Source of the DNA: Mercurialis annua
Taxonomy: Eukaryota; Streptophyta; Magnoliopsida; Malpighiales; Euphorbiaceae
Length of the DNA: 64,000 nucleotides
Reading direction: 5' to 3'
NCBI RefSeq assembly: GCF_937616625.2
Contig: NC_065574.1
Coordinates: 2,852,001-2,916,000 of the forward strand
Positions 10,940-24,432 of this stretch are shown piece by piece (the stretch's first letter is position 1; every line of letters starts with the position of its first letter). Position numbers and translations under genes: made by a program. A model generated the notes under the pieces. That model made no database searches, was not told the DNA's origin, and saw nothing but the letters and a program-made list of their open reading frames with translations.

Positions 10940-11640
10940 ATACAGCTCTTTACTTATGTGGCTCCACCTGGCCAGCAATGTGACTCGCATAAATATTATG
11001 CGAGTCACATTGTGCATGAAATCATCTGATTCCATTTTGCATGGAATCATTGTGCATGGAATTATCTGATTCCATTTTCCATGGAATCAGATGATTCCAT
11101 ACACAACAAATTATTTTCTTTTAAACTTTTTTTTTATTTTTTCATTTTTTATTTAAATTTTAATTTATATACGTATTTTTTTACGTGTATTTTTATATGA
11201 TTTTTTACGTATACTTTTTATACGTACTGTTCACGTGTATTGTTTACGTGTAATGTTTACGTGTACCTTTTATGTGTATTGTTTACGTGTACTTTTTATG
11301 TGCACTTTTTACGTGGAGTTTTTATGTGCATTGTTTACGCCTAGTTTTTACGTGCACTTTTTATGTGTACTTTTTACATGTAATAAATTATGGTTTAAAG
11401 TACACGTAAAAACACACGTAAAAAATACACGTAAAAAGTACACATAAAAGGTACACGTAAAAATACACATAAAAAATACACGTAAAACATAATAATTTGT
11501 TGATGATTCCATGCACAATGTAACCCGCAGAACATTTCTGCGAGTCACATTTAATTTGTGACGTGGCTCCACCTGGTAGGTGACTCGCAGAACTGTTCTG
11601 CGAGTTACTTCAACTCGCATAATAGTTTGCGAGTTAAAAG
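10940..11640. repeat. Complex foldback element with internal tandem arrays
   Basis: The left half has a 16-bp-arm palindrome (10976-10991 with 10997-11012, caatgtgactcgcata), several ATGGAATCAT/ATGATTCCAT palindromes, then a tandem array of tttacgtgtac-like units (about 11165-11385). The right half carries the same array inverted (gtacacgtaaaa units, 11398-11490), then gatgattccatgcacaatg and further CTCGCAGAA-type palindromes. The phrase gtggctccacctgg occurs near both ends in the same orientation. Short open frames here are by-products of the repeats. Confidence 0.75.
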
Positions 11641-11843
11641 CACAACATTAATTTTTTTTAATGTATAGTTAAAAAGAGAAATAATTAATAAATTGAAGTC
11701 AAATATGTGATTAACCTATTTTGTTAATGTAGATGATATAGTAGCTCAAAAGGTAAACTTTTCATTTTTATTCATTTCATTTCTTGGTGTGATTAATGAT
11801 TACTAACCAATACTTTCAATTCTGATACTGCATATGCATGCAG

Positions 11844-14137
11844 ATTGTTGTAAGAAACATAGTCCAAGAGGAATACATTTTAGGCGAGCCGGGCCTCGGC
11901 AAAAGCTTCGATTTCCAATTCTTGATTTCGGTTTTCGAATTTACGTACGGCGGATCAATGACATGTTACTCGTTTTGATTCTCAGGTTTATCTTCAGTCA
12001 GATAAAGTGCACACATGTATCGTAACATGCGGCGGTCTATGTCCTGGTTTAAACACAGTGATAAGGGAATTAGTATGTGGTTTACATTACATGTATGGTG
12101 TCAACGGAATTCTAGGGATCGAGGTAATTCTGCTTCCAATTAGTTTGTCTTCTTCAGCTATATTGTACGGAAACTTATTGAGTTCTACATTTCAGAATTT
12201 TATTTTTCGTTTTCAGAAGTACTTCTGAAACTCCGAGGCTTTATATTTCTGAATGCTCATTGGATTACAGGGAGGATACAAGGGGTTTTATGCCAGGAAC
12301 ACGATACCTTTGTCTCCAAAGGTTGTTAATGATATTCATAAACGCGGCGGCACCATTCTTGGAACTTCAAGAGGAGGATATGATACCTCAAGGATAGTCG
12401 ACAGCATTCAGGATCGCGGCATCAATCAAGTAACTATTTTATGCTATTTGTAGTTTACATAATAAATTTTCATCGTAAAAGGTAAAATAGCAAGCAATTG
12501 CTTAACGTATTTCAGGTTTATATCATCGGAGGAGACGGAACTCAAAAAGGCGCGTCTGCGATTTTTGAGGTAAAAAATGTTAATGGTAGGACTTGATGAT
12601 GCAGCTAAATGAATTCTGCATTACCAGCAAGTTGATTGTTAATAATGGTTATAGTATCCCATAGTTTATTACCATTGGATGTTTAAATTGTACGAAAACT
12701 TATTGATCTATTTTCAACATTTTTTTAAATTTTCGGAAAGTATTTTAAAACTGCAAAAGTTCAATGTATAACACATTCTTTTAAAAAATATGTTTCGCAG
12801 GTTTCTCTTTCAGCATTTCTTGTTTCAGTTTTTTATGTTTCAACGTTTTCATCTCCGTGCAATATATTTTTATTTATGCAACATGATTCAAATGCAGGAA
12901 ATCAGAAGACGAGGCCTCAAAGTTGCTGTGGTAGGGATTCCAAAGACCATCGATAACGACATACCGGTAACACTTCTTGTAACAATTTCTAGACAGTGGC
13001 AGCATTTTGACCAAGCTTTAATGTGCACCTTTTCTGGTTCAGGTAATAGACAAGTCTTTCGGTTTCGATACTGCTGTTGAGGAGGCTCAGCGAGCTATTA
13101 ACGCAGCACATGTTGAAGCAGAGAGCTTTGCAAATGGCATTGGCATTGTCAAGCTAATGGGACGGCATAGCGGTAAGCTCCTCGTAAAATGCCGTTAATT
13201 TGACAGTGTTAATATCTGGTTTCTGAATCAAGAATAAAGTTTGGTTTGCAGGATTTATAGCGATGTATTGCGAGCCGCGACGTAGACTGTTGCTTGATTC
13301 CAGAATCACCATTTTACCTTGATGGTTCTGGTGGATTGTTTGAATACATTAGGAAAATATTAAAAGAACATGACCATATGGTGATTGTTATTGCTGAAGG
13401 TGCAGGACGAGAACTTCTTTCGCAAAGTATGCGAACTACGGATAAACAAGATGCTTCAGGAAATAAGCTACTACAAGATGTTGGTCTTTTGATTTCCCAG
13501 AAGATTAAGGTATTCAAGACATCAGCTTTTAAATCAAAACTATCATTTATAGTTCATTTGCTGATATCTGATTTGCAGGATCACTTTGCAAACGACCAAA
13601 AGATGAATATCACTCTCAAATACATTGGTTAGTCTACTAAAACTGCAGTAACTACTAGCTACCGTGATTCTGTGAAACGAAAAGTTCTATAAATAGGTAA
13701 CGGATTGCTCGTTTGGCGGATCCTACTTACATGATCCGTGCAGTTCCAAGCAATGCGTCAGATAATGTTTACTGTAATTTACTAGCTCATAGTGCCATCC
13801 ATGGAGCAATGGCAGGATACACGGGGTTCACAGTGGGTCCTGTCAACGGAAAACACGCTTACATACCATTTCATGTAAGTTACATGTATATATATTGTAT
13901 ATTATTCTGTGTTGCTGGAGTTGACATTGGTAGGGTGTGATGCAGAGGGTGATAGAGAGAAGGAATAAGGTGGTGATTACTGATAGAATGTGGGCAAGGC
14001 TTCTTTCTTCAACAAATCAACCCAGCTTTCTGGACCCTATGCATCTTATTACAGACACATTACAAGAAGAACCAGAACCAGACAGCCCTTTACTAAATGG
14101 GGACAATCACGCCCGTACCGGTACCGCGACCAAGTAA
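11844..14137 (+). pseudogene. PFK: ATP-dependent 6-phosphofructokinase pseudogene (glycolysis)
   Basis: The family is unmistakable: [43 protein letters not shown] and MGRHSG are the nucleotide- and sugar-binding motifs of plant PFK. Exon-like blocks: 11844-11905, 11986-12123, 12271-12429, 12516-12569, 12898-12966, 13043-13172, 13252-13509, 13579-13627, about 13720-13874, 13946-14137. Four defects are visible. (1) The exon(s) encoding the N-terminus and start codon are absent. (2) The first block is out of frame between IVV and SPRG. (3) Its 3' border (cggcaaaag|cttcg) lacks a GT donor. (4) At 13268/13269 eight bases are missing from the family-invariant MYATLASRD segment, shifting the frame to an early stop. 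The acceptor before the block at 13720 also reads GG instead of AG. The normal enzyme converts fructose-6-phosphate to fructose-1,6-bisphosphate in cytosol or plastid; this copy should make none. Confidence 0.85.
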
Positions 14138-14604
14138 AAATGGACAACATTTTAGAGACATACATATACAAGTTCCATAAATCATATACATTTATAGAGG
14201 GAGATATAAATATAGAGAGCAAGGCAGCATGAGCTTAGCATTAAAGCCTAATGATCTATAAAAGACAATGTAATCTCACAGCTCAGTAAAGGACATGCTT
14301 AAGTTTAAAGATTTCCGGTACAAAAGAAAAATGTGAATAGTACACGAACTTAAAAGAAAAAAAGAAAAAGAAATTTAGTAAATCAGTCTAATAATACCCT
14401 AAATTTTCTTTTGTTACAGTTGTACCTATTTATGTCAGAAATAATACAAATTAGCTTGACTAGGGTTGTTAACTTTGTAAACAGAGTCAATAAGATACAA
14501 TATTGCTGCTATATTTACATATAAAGACAAACAAACATACAAATCAGGCAATAAACTTACAAAGGAAGAGGAATCTCTTCCCAAGTGCAACGCGTAAAAC
14601 GACT
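14138..14604. other. 3' flanks between PFK remnant and RADA
   Basis: Convergent 3' regions of the two loci. No additional gene is seen. Confidence 0.5.
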
Positions 14605-17600
14605 TCAATTCTGTCTGGTGAAAATGGCGTCGATGACTTGTTTCAGATTCGCACAGCCGATGATTTGAATGTCCTTATAATCTAAATTTGGAAGAGACTT
14701 TGTAGCTGATTTGGGGACAATACACACTTTATACCCCAATTTTGCAACTGTATGTATTCGTTTCTCCATTCTGGGCACCTGAAAATATCAAGATCGATAA
14801 GAATAAAAATGGCTCAAGTGACTTTACATTACTTCTAGCCAAAAAATAACAAAATTTGCAATATGATCTGTTTCGGTTCGACTTTCTAACTATTTATGTT
14901 AAGACAAGAAAGAGAAAAGCGCTAGGTTTGAAGAGATGTTAGATTTATCAACTATATAAACATACATTTTCAGTTATAAAAATAATATCATCCTTCATAA
15001 GAAAGAAATTGCAACTTGAAAGAACATTGAAATTATGTAATTACCCTGCGAAGTTCCCCACCAAGGCCAATTTCTCCGATGAATGCAACATTATTGGGAA
15101 TAGGAAACTCCAAGTAACTGAGATGTCAAACAACAAATAACATAAACCTTCCAATAAATGCTTGCAAGCACAAATAACTAAAATTCCTTACAATTGCACA
15201 AGCAAAACTCATGCTATTTTTACCTTAATCTCTCTTTTATGTGAGTAGGCATGCGTTAAATTATATCAATAATGATGTAATTGGAGAATCAAAAAAATCC
15301 AGAAAGTTCCTGCGGGGATTCATAATGCTCGTAGAGTAGAGTCGTAGTCTACCTCTTACTTTTTAAAATGAAAATGTAAATTCATCTCTTGAGATATTGG
15401 CCCATAATCATTTAAATTGGAAGAGAAGAATCGACAGAGTTACCCTATTTAATTTAAAAAGCTACGTCTTAAACTCGAGACTTAGCACGAGCATCAAACC
15501 GCTCTTCTCTGCCCATTAGACTACTAATTGTGCATTTAACACAATTTTACAATGGTAAAGAATAATGGGAAAATCTACTGAACAACTTCAAGGACTCCCC
15601 AAACAAGATGTTACTGTCCCAGTTCCGAGATCTAGGTATGGGACTAGAATATTTAAAATCTATAGGACAAATATTCACTCATTAGACAAAAAGCAACCAG
15701 CTTAGTAAGGGCTTGCTAGGGCTCTCTTGAGTCTTTAAGGAACTCGAACGTTTTTCTGAATTCTTTCTGATTAAACTTTCATTAAATCCCCACCATTCAT
15801 ATACAAATTAGGTAGACACATGACATTTGGTAACTACCTCCTAAAACTAAGACAAGTTTTCCCATGTCTATAGTACACATGGAATTTACAAAAGAAAAAG
15901 ATAAAACCAACCTAAATAAATTATAACGATCTAATAAAACTACGACCTTTGCTTGAACTATCAGGATAGAGTGTGTAAGATAAGAATAAGTTTTACTCTT
16001 GGCAATTGATTCCCTCTTTGGTCATTGCATTCAAAATGATTAAGTGCATCCATTGTTTAAAATTTTATCATCATCCTCAAAATCAAACAAAAAGTGAGAA
16101 AAAAACTTGCCTACTGCAAATGGCAGCTGCTATTGCAAGATCTCCAGCAGTCTCTGTGAGTGACACCCCGCTGACAACATTTAAGAAGATATCCTAATGT
16201 ACAGGAAAGAAAAGATTCAATCCCAATGATTTTGAAATTATAAAATAACTCAAAAACTATTCAATTGAAATTATTGCATATAATATTACTAGTTGTGTTT
16301 ATTTCCATCAAAAAACATATAAATAAATTTTCCTAATTGTTGGTACGGCAAGGAAATGAAAAACACAATTTGAAAATCTAATTTCTATACAAGGTTCATG
16401 TGTGCAATACCACAGTTTCTCAAAACATATTGCTGCAATTATTGAAAGATACCTATGACCACAGAATATGAAACTAAGATGATGAACAAAATTAAAAAAT
16501 TCACACAATGTTAGATTTATTTTAGTTATTCGCTCCAATTCCCAGAATTGCTACAATAAACTCTCCCAAACCATAGAATTACATAACTCTCAAGATACGT
16601 CGTTCAAGACCTTTTTCTAACATGCATAAGAAACTATTTTTTTTTAGAAGATAAAGGAACTGTTTAACATACTAGAGTTTTGCAAAAACATTCATTCACA
16701 AGTTCTCATTGTACAGAATTCTATAATAAGCATGTTTTATAGTGGACTTAAAAAATGAAGCAATGGCTCTTTAGTCTTTATTGTTATTAATCACATTCTT
16801 TAACATAAACAGACTCAAGAATGTAAATTTCTTTGACAGCAACATATATTTGAAAAGCTAATGCAAAGAAAAGCACTGTAGAAAGCAAACTGGTAGAGCA
16901 TATTTTCAATAATGTTCAGCAACTACATATCCTCGATCAACTGCTTAATGGATTTTAAATGGAGGAAAACCGAGAATAAGCTTTGAAAAGAAGAAACAAA
17001 TCCATATCCACAAAAGCAATCTTATATCAAAAAAATATGTGGACTGTGAAGGTTTAGCTTACATTCTGTTGGAGCATTAGACCAGCTTGCTTCTTAAGAA
17101 CCTGCATTTTAGAACAAGAAATTATCAAAATAAATGCCAACTTATAAGTTACATCTACATAAAATTATGGGTTTCGCCACAATCAGCAGTTGTGATCACA
17201 AACAAACAAGAGAGCAAACAGCATTGCAAGGTTAATGCTGTTCCAGAATGTGGAGAAACGTGAGGAAAGCATGCAATAAATATACATTCACGTGCAACAT
17301 GTTAGGAGTAAAGATAACAAGTATAACTGTTTCCAGATAATGAAAGACAATTCCCACATGCGAGTGTGCATTCAGCTATGCATACAGATGGGCAAATATG
17401 AATGAGTGACATCATGATAAGGAAAGTTTGTCATTTAATCATCAAGAAATAGCATAGTAAGCAGCATAGGGGAGATGGCATGTCTTACACCTAAAATTTA
17501 TCAAAGCTTTTATATCACTTACTGAAATAATCATATCAGCTCTGCTTGCTTGAATCCCATTGACATGCCTTGAAACCGATGAACTAGTGGCACATAATGC

Positions 17601-20600
17601 CTAGTATATTCAGTAAGTAATAATGAGACTTAGAGATCATTACCAATTATAATAAATAGATGTAAAATTAATATGAGGAATCCTCATAATAATTATTCAT
17701 CATCATTCTGGAGTAATATTAGCTGGCCACGGTTCATAAACCGCCGGTTCCGGTTCGGAACCACCGGGTCGCGGTTCAAGAAAAAAATGGAATTGGCCCG
17801 GACCCGTCTAAGTGACGGTTCCGGGCCGGTTTGGACCCGGTCGATTCCGGTTCCGGGTTTCGGGTGGTTCAGAAAAAAATTAAAATTAAAATTTAATTAT
17901 TAAAAGCTAAAAAGTATAATTCTAAAATAAAATAACATGTAGAGATAATATTATAAAAAAAATAAGAAAATAAAATAAATTTCTTAAATATTATATAACA
18001 CTGAAATAATACATATATATTAATTTTATGTAGCTAGTTAAAAAATGTTTATAAAATAGAGATTTTAAAAATAAGAACGCATAATTTGATTGAAAATTTA
18101 TAACAAATACATTATTATTGTGTTAAAAAATAATACTCTAATTTTTATAACATACTAACTTCAATATGCTTCTCATTTGCAAATACATTAACTTAATATT
18201 ATATATAATAAAAAATATAATATAATATATATAAATATAAAATATAATATAATATATATAAATATAAAATATAATATAACTATAAAATATAATATCATAT
18301 ATATACAAATATATTAAAATTAAATAACTTTTATCGACGGGTTCGACCCTTGAACCGCCGGTTCCGATCCGGAACCGCCGGTTCACGGTTCAAAAGATTT
18401 GGAACCGCGGAACCGGTCTTTCGACGGTTCCGGGCCTGTTTTAATCCGGTTCCAGGTTTGACCGGGCCGGTTCCGGGTCGGTTCACGGGCTGACCCGGCC
18501 CATGACCAGCTTATAACCAAGTTATGTTGTGGGACAACCTGAATTTCAAGAAGAAAACTTCGAGATCCATCCATTATCACAGCAACAGCTAGTCCAACTA
18601 AAATCTCTGAATCTGAGTGCTGCTCGCTTAAGAATATCTCACTTGGATTTGAAACAGTTTGCAGACCAGAATGAGACATTTCAAATACTCCAAGCTGAAA
18701 GCAGAAAATTTATAATCAATAAAGCCCGAGAGAACGCAAGAAACATTAATCTAGATCATTACATTCATCAAAGATAAGCAAAGTGCAAACAGTAATTTAT
18801 TCATCCATTCATTCCATTACTTTTGCTATTAACACATCTTCACTACAAAGTACAGTAAGTACTATAATGTAAGCTCTAAATCAATATGGGGTAGTGTACA
18901 GCAAGTAATGCTTTCAGCCCAGACATACAAGAGAAGCAGCTTCTGATTGACTGCATAGAACATATATATAGAGATAGATAGAGAGAGAGAGAGAGAAAAA
19001 AAAGAAAAGTAGAATTCACTAATATTGCCCCTCAATATGTGAATAGCGTATCTTAAATTAGATTGGTTTACTAAAGCACACACAGGTTTTCTAATTAAGA
19101 AGGAACAAACTAACATCAAAATCTCACCCGAGGGGAATTGAAATGCATCTTAATGTTTCCATGAAAATCTATTCTAGTAAGGAAAAAAAATGCCAGAAAA
19201 ACACTAGATTATTTAATTTTACGCATTTATTGAGAAATTAAAAGTGTAAAATTAAGGATCACCAATCAGCAAGCTCCTAAGTGTGCGGCCATGTGCCTGA
19301 CTACAGAGGACAAGCTACAAATAAATACAAGCTGCAGCAACCACTACTAAGCACACCTCATCAGTGGATCCAAAGCGATTCTTCACGGGGCGGAGTAACC
19401 GATGAGTTGAGTGCTTCTCTCCCTGGTAAGCAGTAACAAAATTGTGTTCAGTGAGCTTCACAAACCAAGCATAACTAATAACAATAATGGAAAAAGAAGG
19501 GTTTTGAGACCCACTAAAACAAGTAGTTTAAGTACAAATTTCAACAGCTTTCATTCTAAAAAAGGAGTTCAAGACCCTGGTCAAATTTGTGTAAGCAAAT
19601 CTTAAAAAATTTGCTTTTTCAAATGGAAAAAAAAAAGCAACAGCAAACAATACGTCTAATATATAGGTTAAGATCCACCATAAAATAAGATGTTAACTTA
19701 TCCAATAACTAGTGTTAGAACTTAGAAGGTACCAACTTCCAAATATAGAACAACATCAACAATGTGCTCCAAAACCCGAGGCCCTGCTATATCACCAGAT
19801 TTGTTCACATGTCCAATCTGTCAAATAATAAACACCATAAAAAGAAAACGTTAATTAGTTTTTTTATGCAAGTTAAACATAGAACATCAGTCAACAACCA
19901 TGACAAGCCAACAGATACACAAACGATCATCGCCGATATATGCTAGCTAAGAAAAATGCAATACAGAATTTTAGAAAGTAAATTAAGTATAGCAACTGAC
20001 AACAAAAGTTTGATCTATAGAATCCTCAAAAATGAAGGTGATAAACAAGAGAGCAAACAAATCTAACTAAAAGAGGAATGACAAGTAAAGGTTTGACCCT
20101 AATTTTCCAGGGTATGGAGAAATGGGATCTAACATAGTAACGACAACAATAAAAATATAAAAAGGTAAATTTTTTTAAAATTCAAAAAACGTATCGTGCC
20201 TCAAAGTTATGATCAAACCATTTTTAACCATTTAGAGTCATTTTCTTTTCTAAACTGATCAAACTCCAAAAACCAAAGAAAAAGAAATGCAGATTTGAAC
20301 ATGCTACTGCAGAAAATACTTGCAGTAATTTTAGTTCCATCTAAAAGAACATCTATCAAAGATCTTTAATATATACCATGAAGGAAAAAACCAGTTGCGA
20401 AACAGGAAACAGATGGTATTAATCTTAACTATAGTACATCAATCTGAACCTTTTTGAGTTTCTTTAATTAAAAATAATCATTCGTCTAAAATTCCTACTT
20501 CAATTAAATAAATGGAGGTAAATTTAATGGATTTCAAACATTTTAGGCTCACCAAAAGGACCGGTATATTCGTCTTCTTGGCAAAGCGCAGCAAAGCTGA

Positions 20601-23600
20601 TGTGCATTCCTTAACCTATTATAGATTTGAACAATGTCACAATTATGCAACATATTGTGCACATATGTAAGTATAAACATGAGCGCGGGCAGCTTGTATG
20701 TTTGCCATTAAACAGAACCAAAAACCAAAATAAGTGGGAAATAAAGGCGAATCCATTAGAAGAACTTTCTGGTCAGCCAATAGCTTCAATTGAGAAGTGG
20801 ATGGAAGTTAAATAAAAAAGTTACTCAGGGGAGTTTAATAGAAACTCAATTTCTAGTTGAGATGATGGTTAAAGAATAATGGGATACATGCATAAAGTCC
20901 AAACGACTTTAGCTGAGACTTGTTGCACTGATTGAATTTAGTAAATAATTATTCAAACCTGAGATATTCCTCCAGCACTTCCAGTAACTCCTTGTATATA
21001 AGCTGTTTGAATTGAATCAACAATTAAAGCACAGGGGGATAGAGGCTGAATTTTTGCTAAAATGTCCTGAAAGAAAGTAAATATACCTATTACAATAAGC
21101 TTTGCGGAAAACCCTTCTAGATTGAGGTGTCTACAATGAGAGCATTTCTCAATGATTCACGCCCGCATTAAGGAAAATTCAGAGCACATTATTATTGAAT
21201 TAATAGACTAAGTTAAATCAAAATTCAGTTGTAGCATGATGAAATCACAAACACATAGAATGTCTAATATGGAAGGGACAAGTTTAACGTCTTTTACTTT
21301 AACTAACAAATTCAGTTACCATATTCCAATATCAGTACCTCGATATCAGTACTCGAATACAAATAGAGATCCTCTACTCCAATGCTTAGACGGTCAGCTC
21401 TATTCACGATTTGCTCAACACTCTGCCAAAAAAAGAAAGAAAGGTGAGATAGTTCTCATAGACTCATACGTAGTAATACTATAGCCACTACTTCTGAAAA
21501 CAAAGAAGTAAACGCTTATTGCTTTATAGCAGCTAAACTGTAGCTTCCACATTTTGTCTCTAGCAATATGGAGTCCAACTCTAATTTTTTTTTTAAAAAA
21601 AAATCCTCATTCCATGAGAGATTCAAGGCAAAGAACAGTGATGATCGACTCATTCCATACAAGAAAAAAAGTTATGTCACTAATCTCACCAAAATCAGAA
21701 GAAATTGTAATTTTATTTTCAGAACCACTCAATTTAGATTAACAAGTATATGGAGAATATTTTTTCTCCAAGATTGTGGTGTGGTGGGGGAATAATGGGC
21801 CAGGAAAAATGGCAAATGAAATCTTAAAATAAAAGCAGCTAACCTCTTCTCCAGATACATAAACAACAGGATCTCGTTTATCAACATACTTCCCTTCAGC
21901 CATTAAGGCCGCAACCTTCACAATGTAAAGATCTATCAGAACAGAGTACTATTAGGAGGTGAGGCGAAATATATTTATAGTCAAACAGAAGCAAGGAACA
22001 ACTAATGTCAAAAACTAAATCTAAAGCATTCCACAAATAAAAACATATTAGGCAAAGTAAAACAAACAATTTCTACCTGCAACAACAGTGTACTCTTGCC
22101 AACCCCAGGATCACCACCGATCAGAATCAGAGAACCTTCAAATACAAAAAGTTATGAGATATGAAAATTGAACACTTGCCAGACAAGATAATTGGGGCAA
22201 AGACGGTATATGCAAATTTCATATCCATGAAAAAGAGCCGAGGTATAAAGGACTCGGAATATGCTTAAAAATGATAATTTAGGGAACAATCATGAAATCA
22301 TCTTTCGTCCATTCAGGTAATAACTAAGTTAAATTTAGGTCTCCCATATTTATGAATAGTGACGTCTATTCCAATTTACCAAAAGCTACTGAAAATGAAA
22401 AAGAAGCACCGCTAGTGTCCGAATGAAGCCATAGGAGTAGTTCCTGTCCCAAAAACAAAATTCACATGAAACTGAACAAAAATGTGCTAATAAAAATGGC
22501 ACAACAGTTTTAACCTAGTTATATATAGTCGTTTTTTGTTCCAAAAGGATATGTTATATTTTTTGTTATATTCTCCTTTCACTATTTAATGGTTTTCATC
22601 CTCATTAAACTACATGAAGGAAAAAAAACTATGGCTATAGATAACAGACATAGGACTTCATGAGACTTCTAACATGTAAAGGGTCCAATTAATATACTAA
22701 TTGACGCCTTCAGTTTGTTAGGCAACTACGAAAGTTTTCAATCCTTAAACGAAAATAACACCGACCATCAGCTCAACACGATAGATTGCCCAAGCTCCTA
22801 GGTAATCCTTCAAGCCTAACATTATGATATTTGCATTTTGCTGATAAAAAGACCATAATTTTGTCCTCCACTTGGAACATTCAGGTCTGGCATAAGTAAT
22901 TTTGTCAAGCAGTAAGCAGTTAATTATGTAAAAAAATTAAGAAAAAATCTGCCCAAACCTGGAACAACTCCACCACCAAGTACCCTGGCAACTTCACTTC
23001 CAAAGAGTCCGGGTCTGAATATAATCATACCAATATGACATGACACAAAACAATCATTACTATTCCGCTAAATAAGTATGCAATGGAATTTAATGCATGG
23101 ATCAAATATAAAATTGTGTAACTGACAAGTAAACTGCATATTATCAACAAACACCTCAACGTTTTTTTTCACGGTGAAACAAATATGGAATATGCCTTCA
23201 CTTTAGAGCTGCTTCATGGATACTGTAATAATCCATGTCCTAACTCACAGAAAGGAAGTAGGAGGCAAGAATTCTCTAAAAGAAGGAAGTCAGAGGCAAG
23301 AGTGTCCTCTAAATCCAAAGAACCTGACTGTAAACTCCCGGAGGACCTAGACAGTGATATGGTGCGTTCTGTTCACAATAATCAATATTCCAAAAACTGC
23401 CAATCTAATTACCGGTCCTCTTATTCTCATTAAAAACCAGGAAAAGAATTCCTACACTCAAATAAATTACATTTTAATCTGGTTTCGTTTGTTTAATTTA
23501 ACCATAAATTTCCAAGAAATAAAGAAGGTTGTCTTTCTGACCGAGCAACAAAACAGAGAACAAACAACTATTGCTCATACTACTAAGTCTTGATAACATA

Positions 23601-24432
23601 ACTACCATTAAAACAAAACTAAAACAATGAGCATAGCATTATACTTTCCGGTACTCAATTTTATGATTAAAAAAAATGCCAAAACGTTACTAACTTACAA
23701 AGAAATCCTCCAATTCGACTGATTCATCCTCTGATTAACATCTTTCAACTTCAATGGTTGCATCTCACTAACTTTCTGCGGCAACCAAGAACTCATCACG
23801 TTCTCCGAAATCTCCGCCCCAGTCACTTTACTATTCCCATTTCCAGTCTCAACATCCCTAAACTGCTTCAATGTTCCAACTTTTCCGCAGCTTCTACAAA
23901 AACCCCACCATTGTCCTTCTTCATTTCCGCAATCATTGCATACATAAATCGTTTTAATCTTCCCTTTCTTCCTATTAACAGGCCCAATTTCTACACTTTC
24001 ATTACCTAAATCAGCTCTCTTCACATTCACATTGTATCTCTTTTCGCTCGGAAATTTCTCATTTTCTTTACTATAACGCATCAACCCCATTCTGTTAACC
24101 TGTTTATTATTATTCTCATCACTACTATTTACACTCTCACTTGAAACCCTAATTTCAACATTTGATAAATCCGTTACCGATTCTTGCTCCTGCTCCTTGT
24201 GGTTGTCGTTGATCCCCTGCGTCAGCGGATTGAAATTACTCCAGACTTTAGGGGCATTTTGGGAATCGTTAGAAGTGGAGGAGTCGCCGGAGAAGAAACG
24301 GAGAGCGGTGGAGTGGAATAGGCGGGAACGGGAATGACAAGAAAAAGTGTTGTTAGGGTTTTGAATAGGGTTTAAGAGAAAGGTTTTGTGACTGTGGAGT
24401 AATTTTATGGATTTCATGTCTGTGATTTGCAT
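14605..24432 (-). CDS. RADA: RADA, organellar RecA-superfamily DNA branch-migration ATPase
   Basis: Fifteen coding exons join cleanly to 641 aa: 24432-23699, 23014-22959, 22135-22077, 21915-21844, 21422-21339, 21066-20959, 20615-20553, 19817-19737, 19422-19357, 18694-18539, 17600-17523, 17101-17063, 16193-16111, 15117-15045, 14778-14605. In order: a Ser/Asn-rich N-terminus with a basic start, fitting an organelle transit peptide; a C4 zinc finger (CNDC 165-168, CRSC 179-182); Walker [11 protein letters not shown]; a Walker B-like [10 protein letters not shown]; the RadA hallmark KNRFG; and a C-terminal Lon-like domain (EIGLGGELR). Bacterial RadA drives branch migration of recombination intermediates, and plant RADA is known to act in mitochondria and plastids. 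Every exon is in phase, so the gene looks intact. The intron after exon 13 has a GC donor (AG|GCAAGT). Introns are long and one holds a MITE (17721-18511). Confidence 0.93.
17721..18511. mobile_element. GC-ended MITE inside a RADA intron
   Basis: Two GC-rich arms of about 150-170 bp, rich in GGTTCCGG/CCGGAACC motifs, lie inverted around an AT-rich centre in the intron between exons 18694-18539 and 17600-17523. The ends read agctggccacgg and, inverted, agctggtcatgg. Removing it would leave an intron of about 150 bp. I see no convincing target duplication; the subterminal motif density suggests a hAT-like non-autonomous element. It starts 28 bp inside the splice donor. Confidence 0.6.
18962..18997. 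repeat. (GA)n / GATA microsatellite
   Basis: The plus strand reads agagatagatagagagagagagagag inside the RADA intron between exons 10 and 9; simple sequence only. Confidence 0.8.

Noticed and set aside
11235..11620. Cys/Phe/Tyr-rich open frames on both strands
   Set aside because: They are translations of the tacgtg-type tandem arrays in the foldback element; periodic peptides with no protein character.
11844..14137. Functional phosphofructokinase gene
   Set aside because: The frame cannot be maintained: missing first exon, two frame disruptions and at least two bad splice borders.
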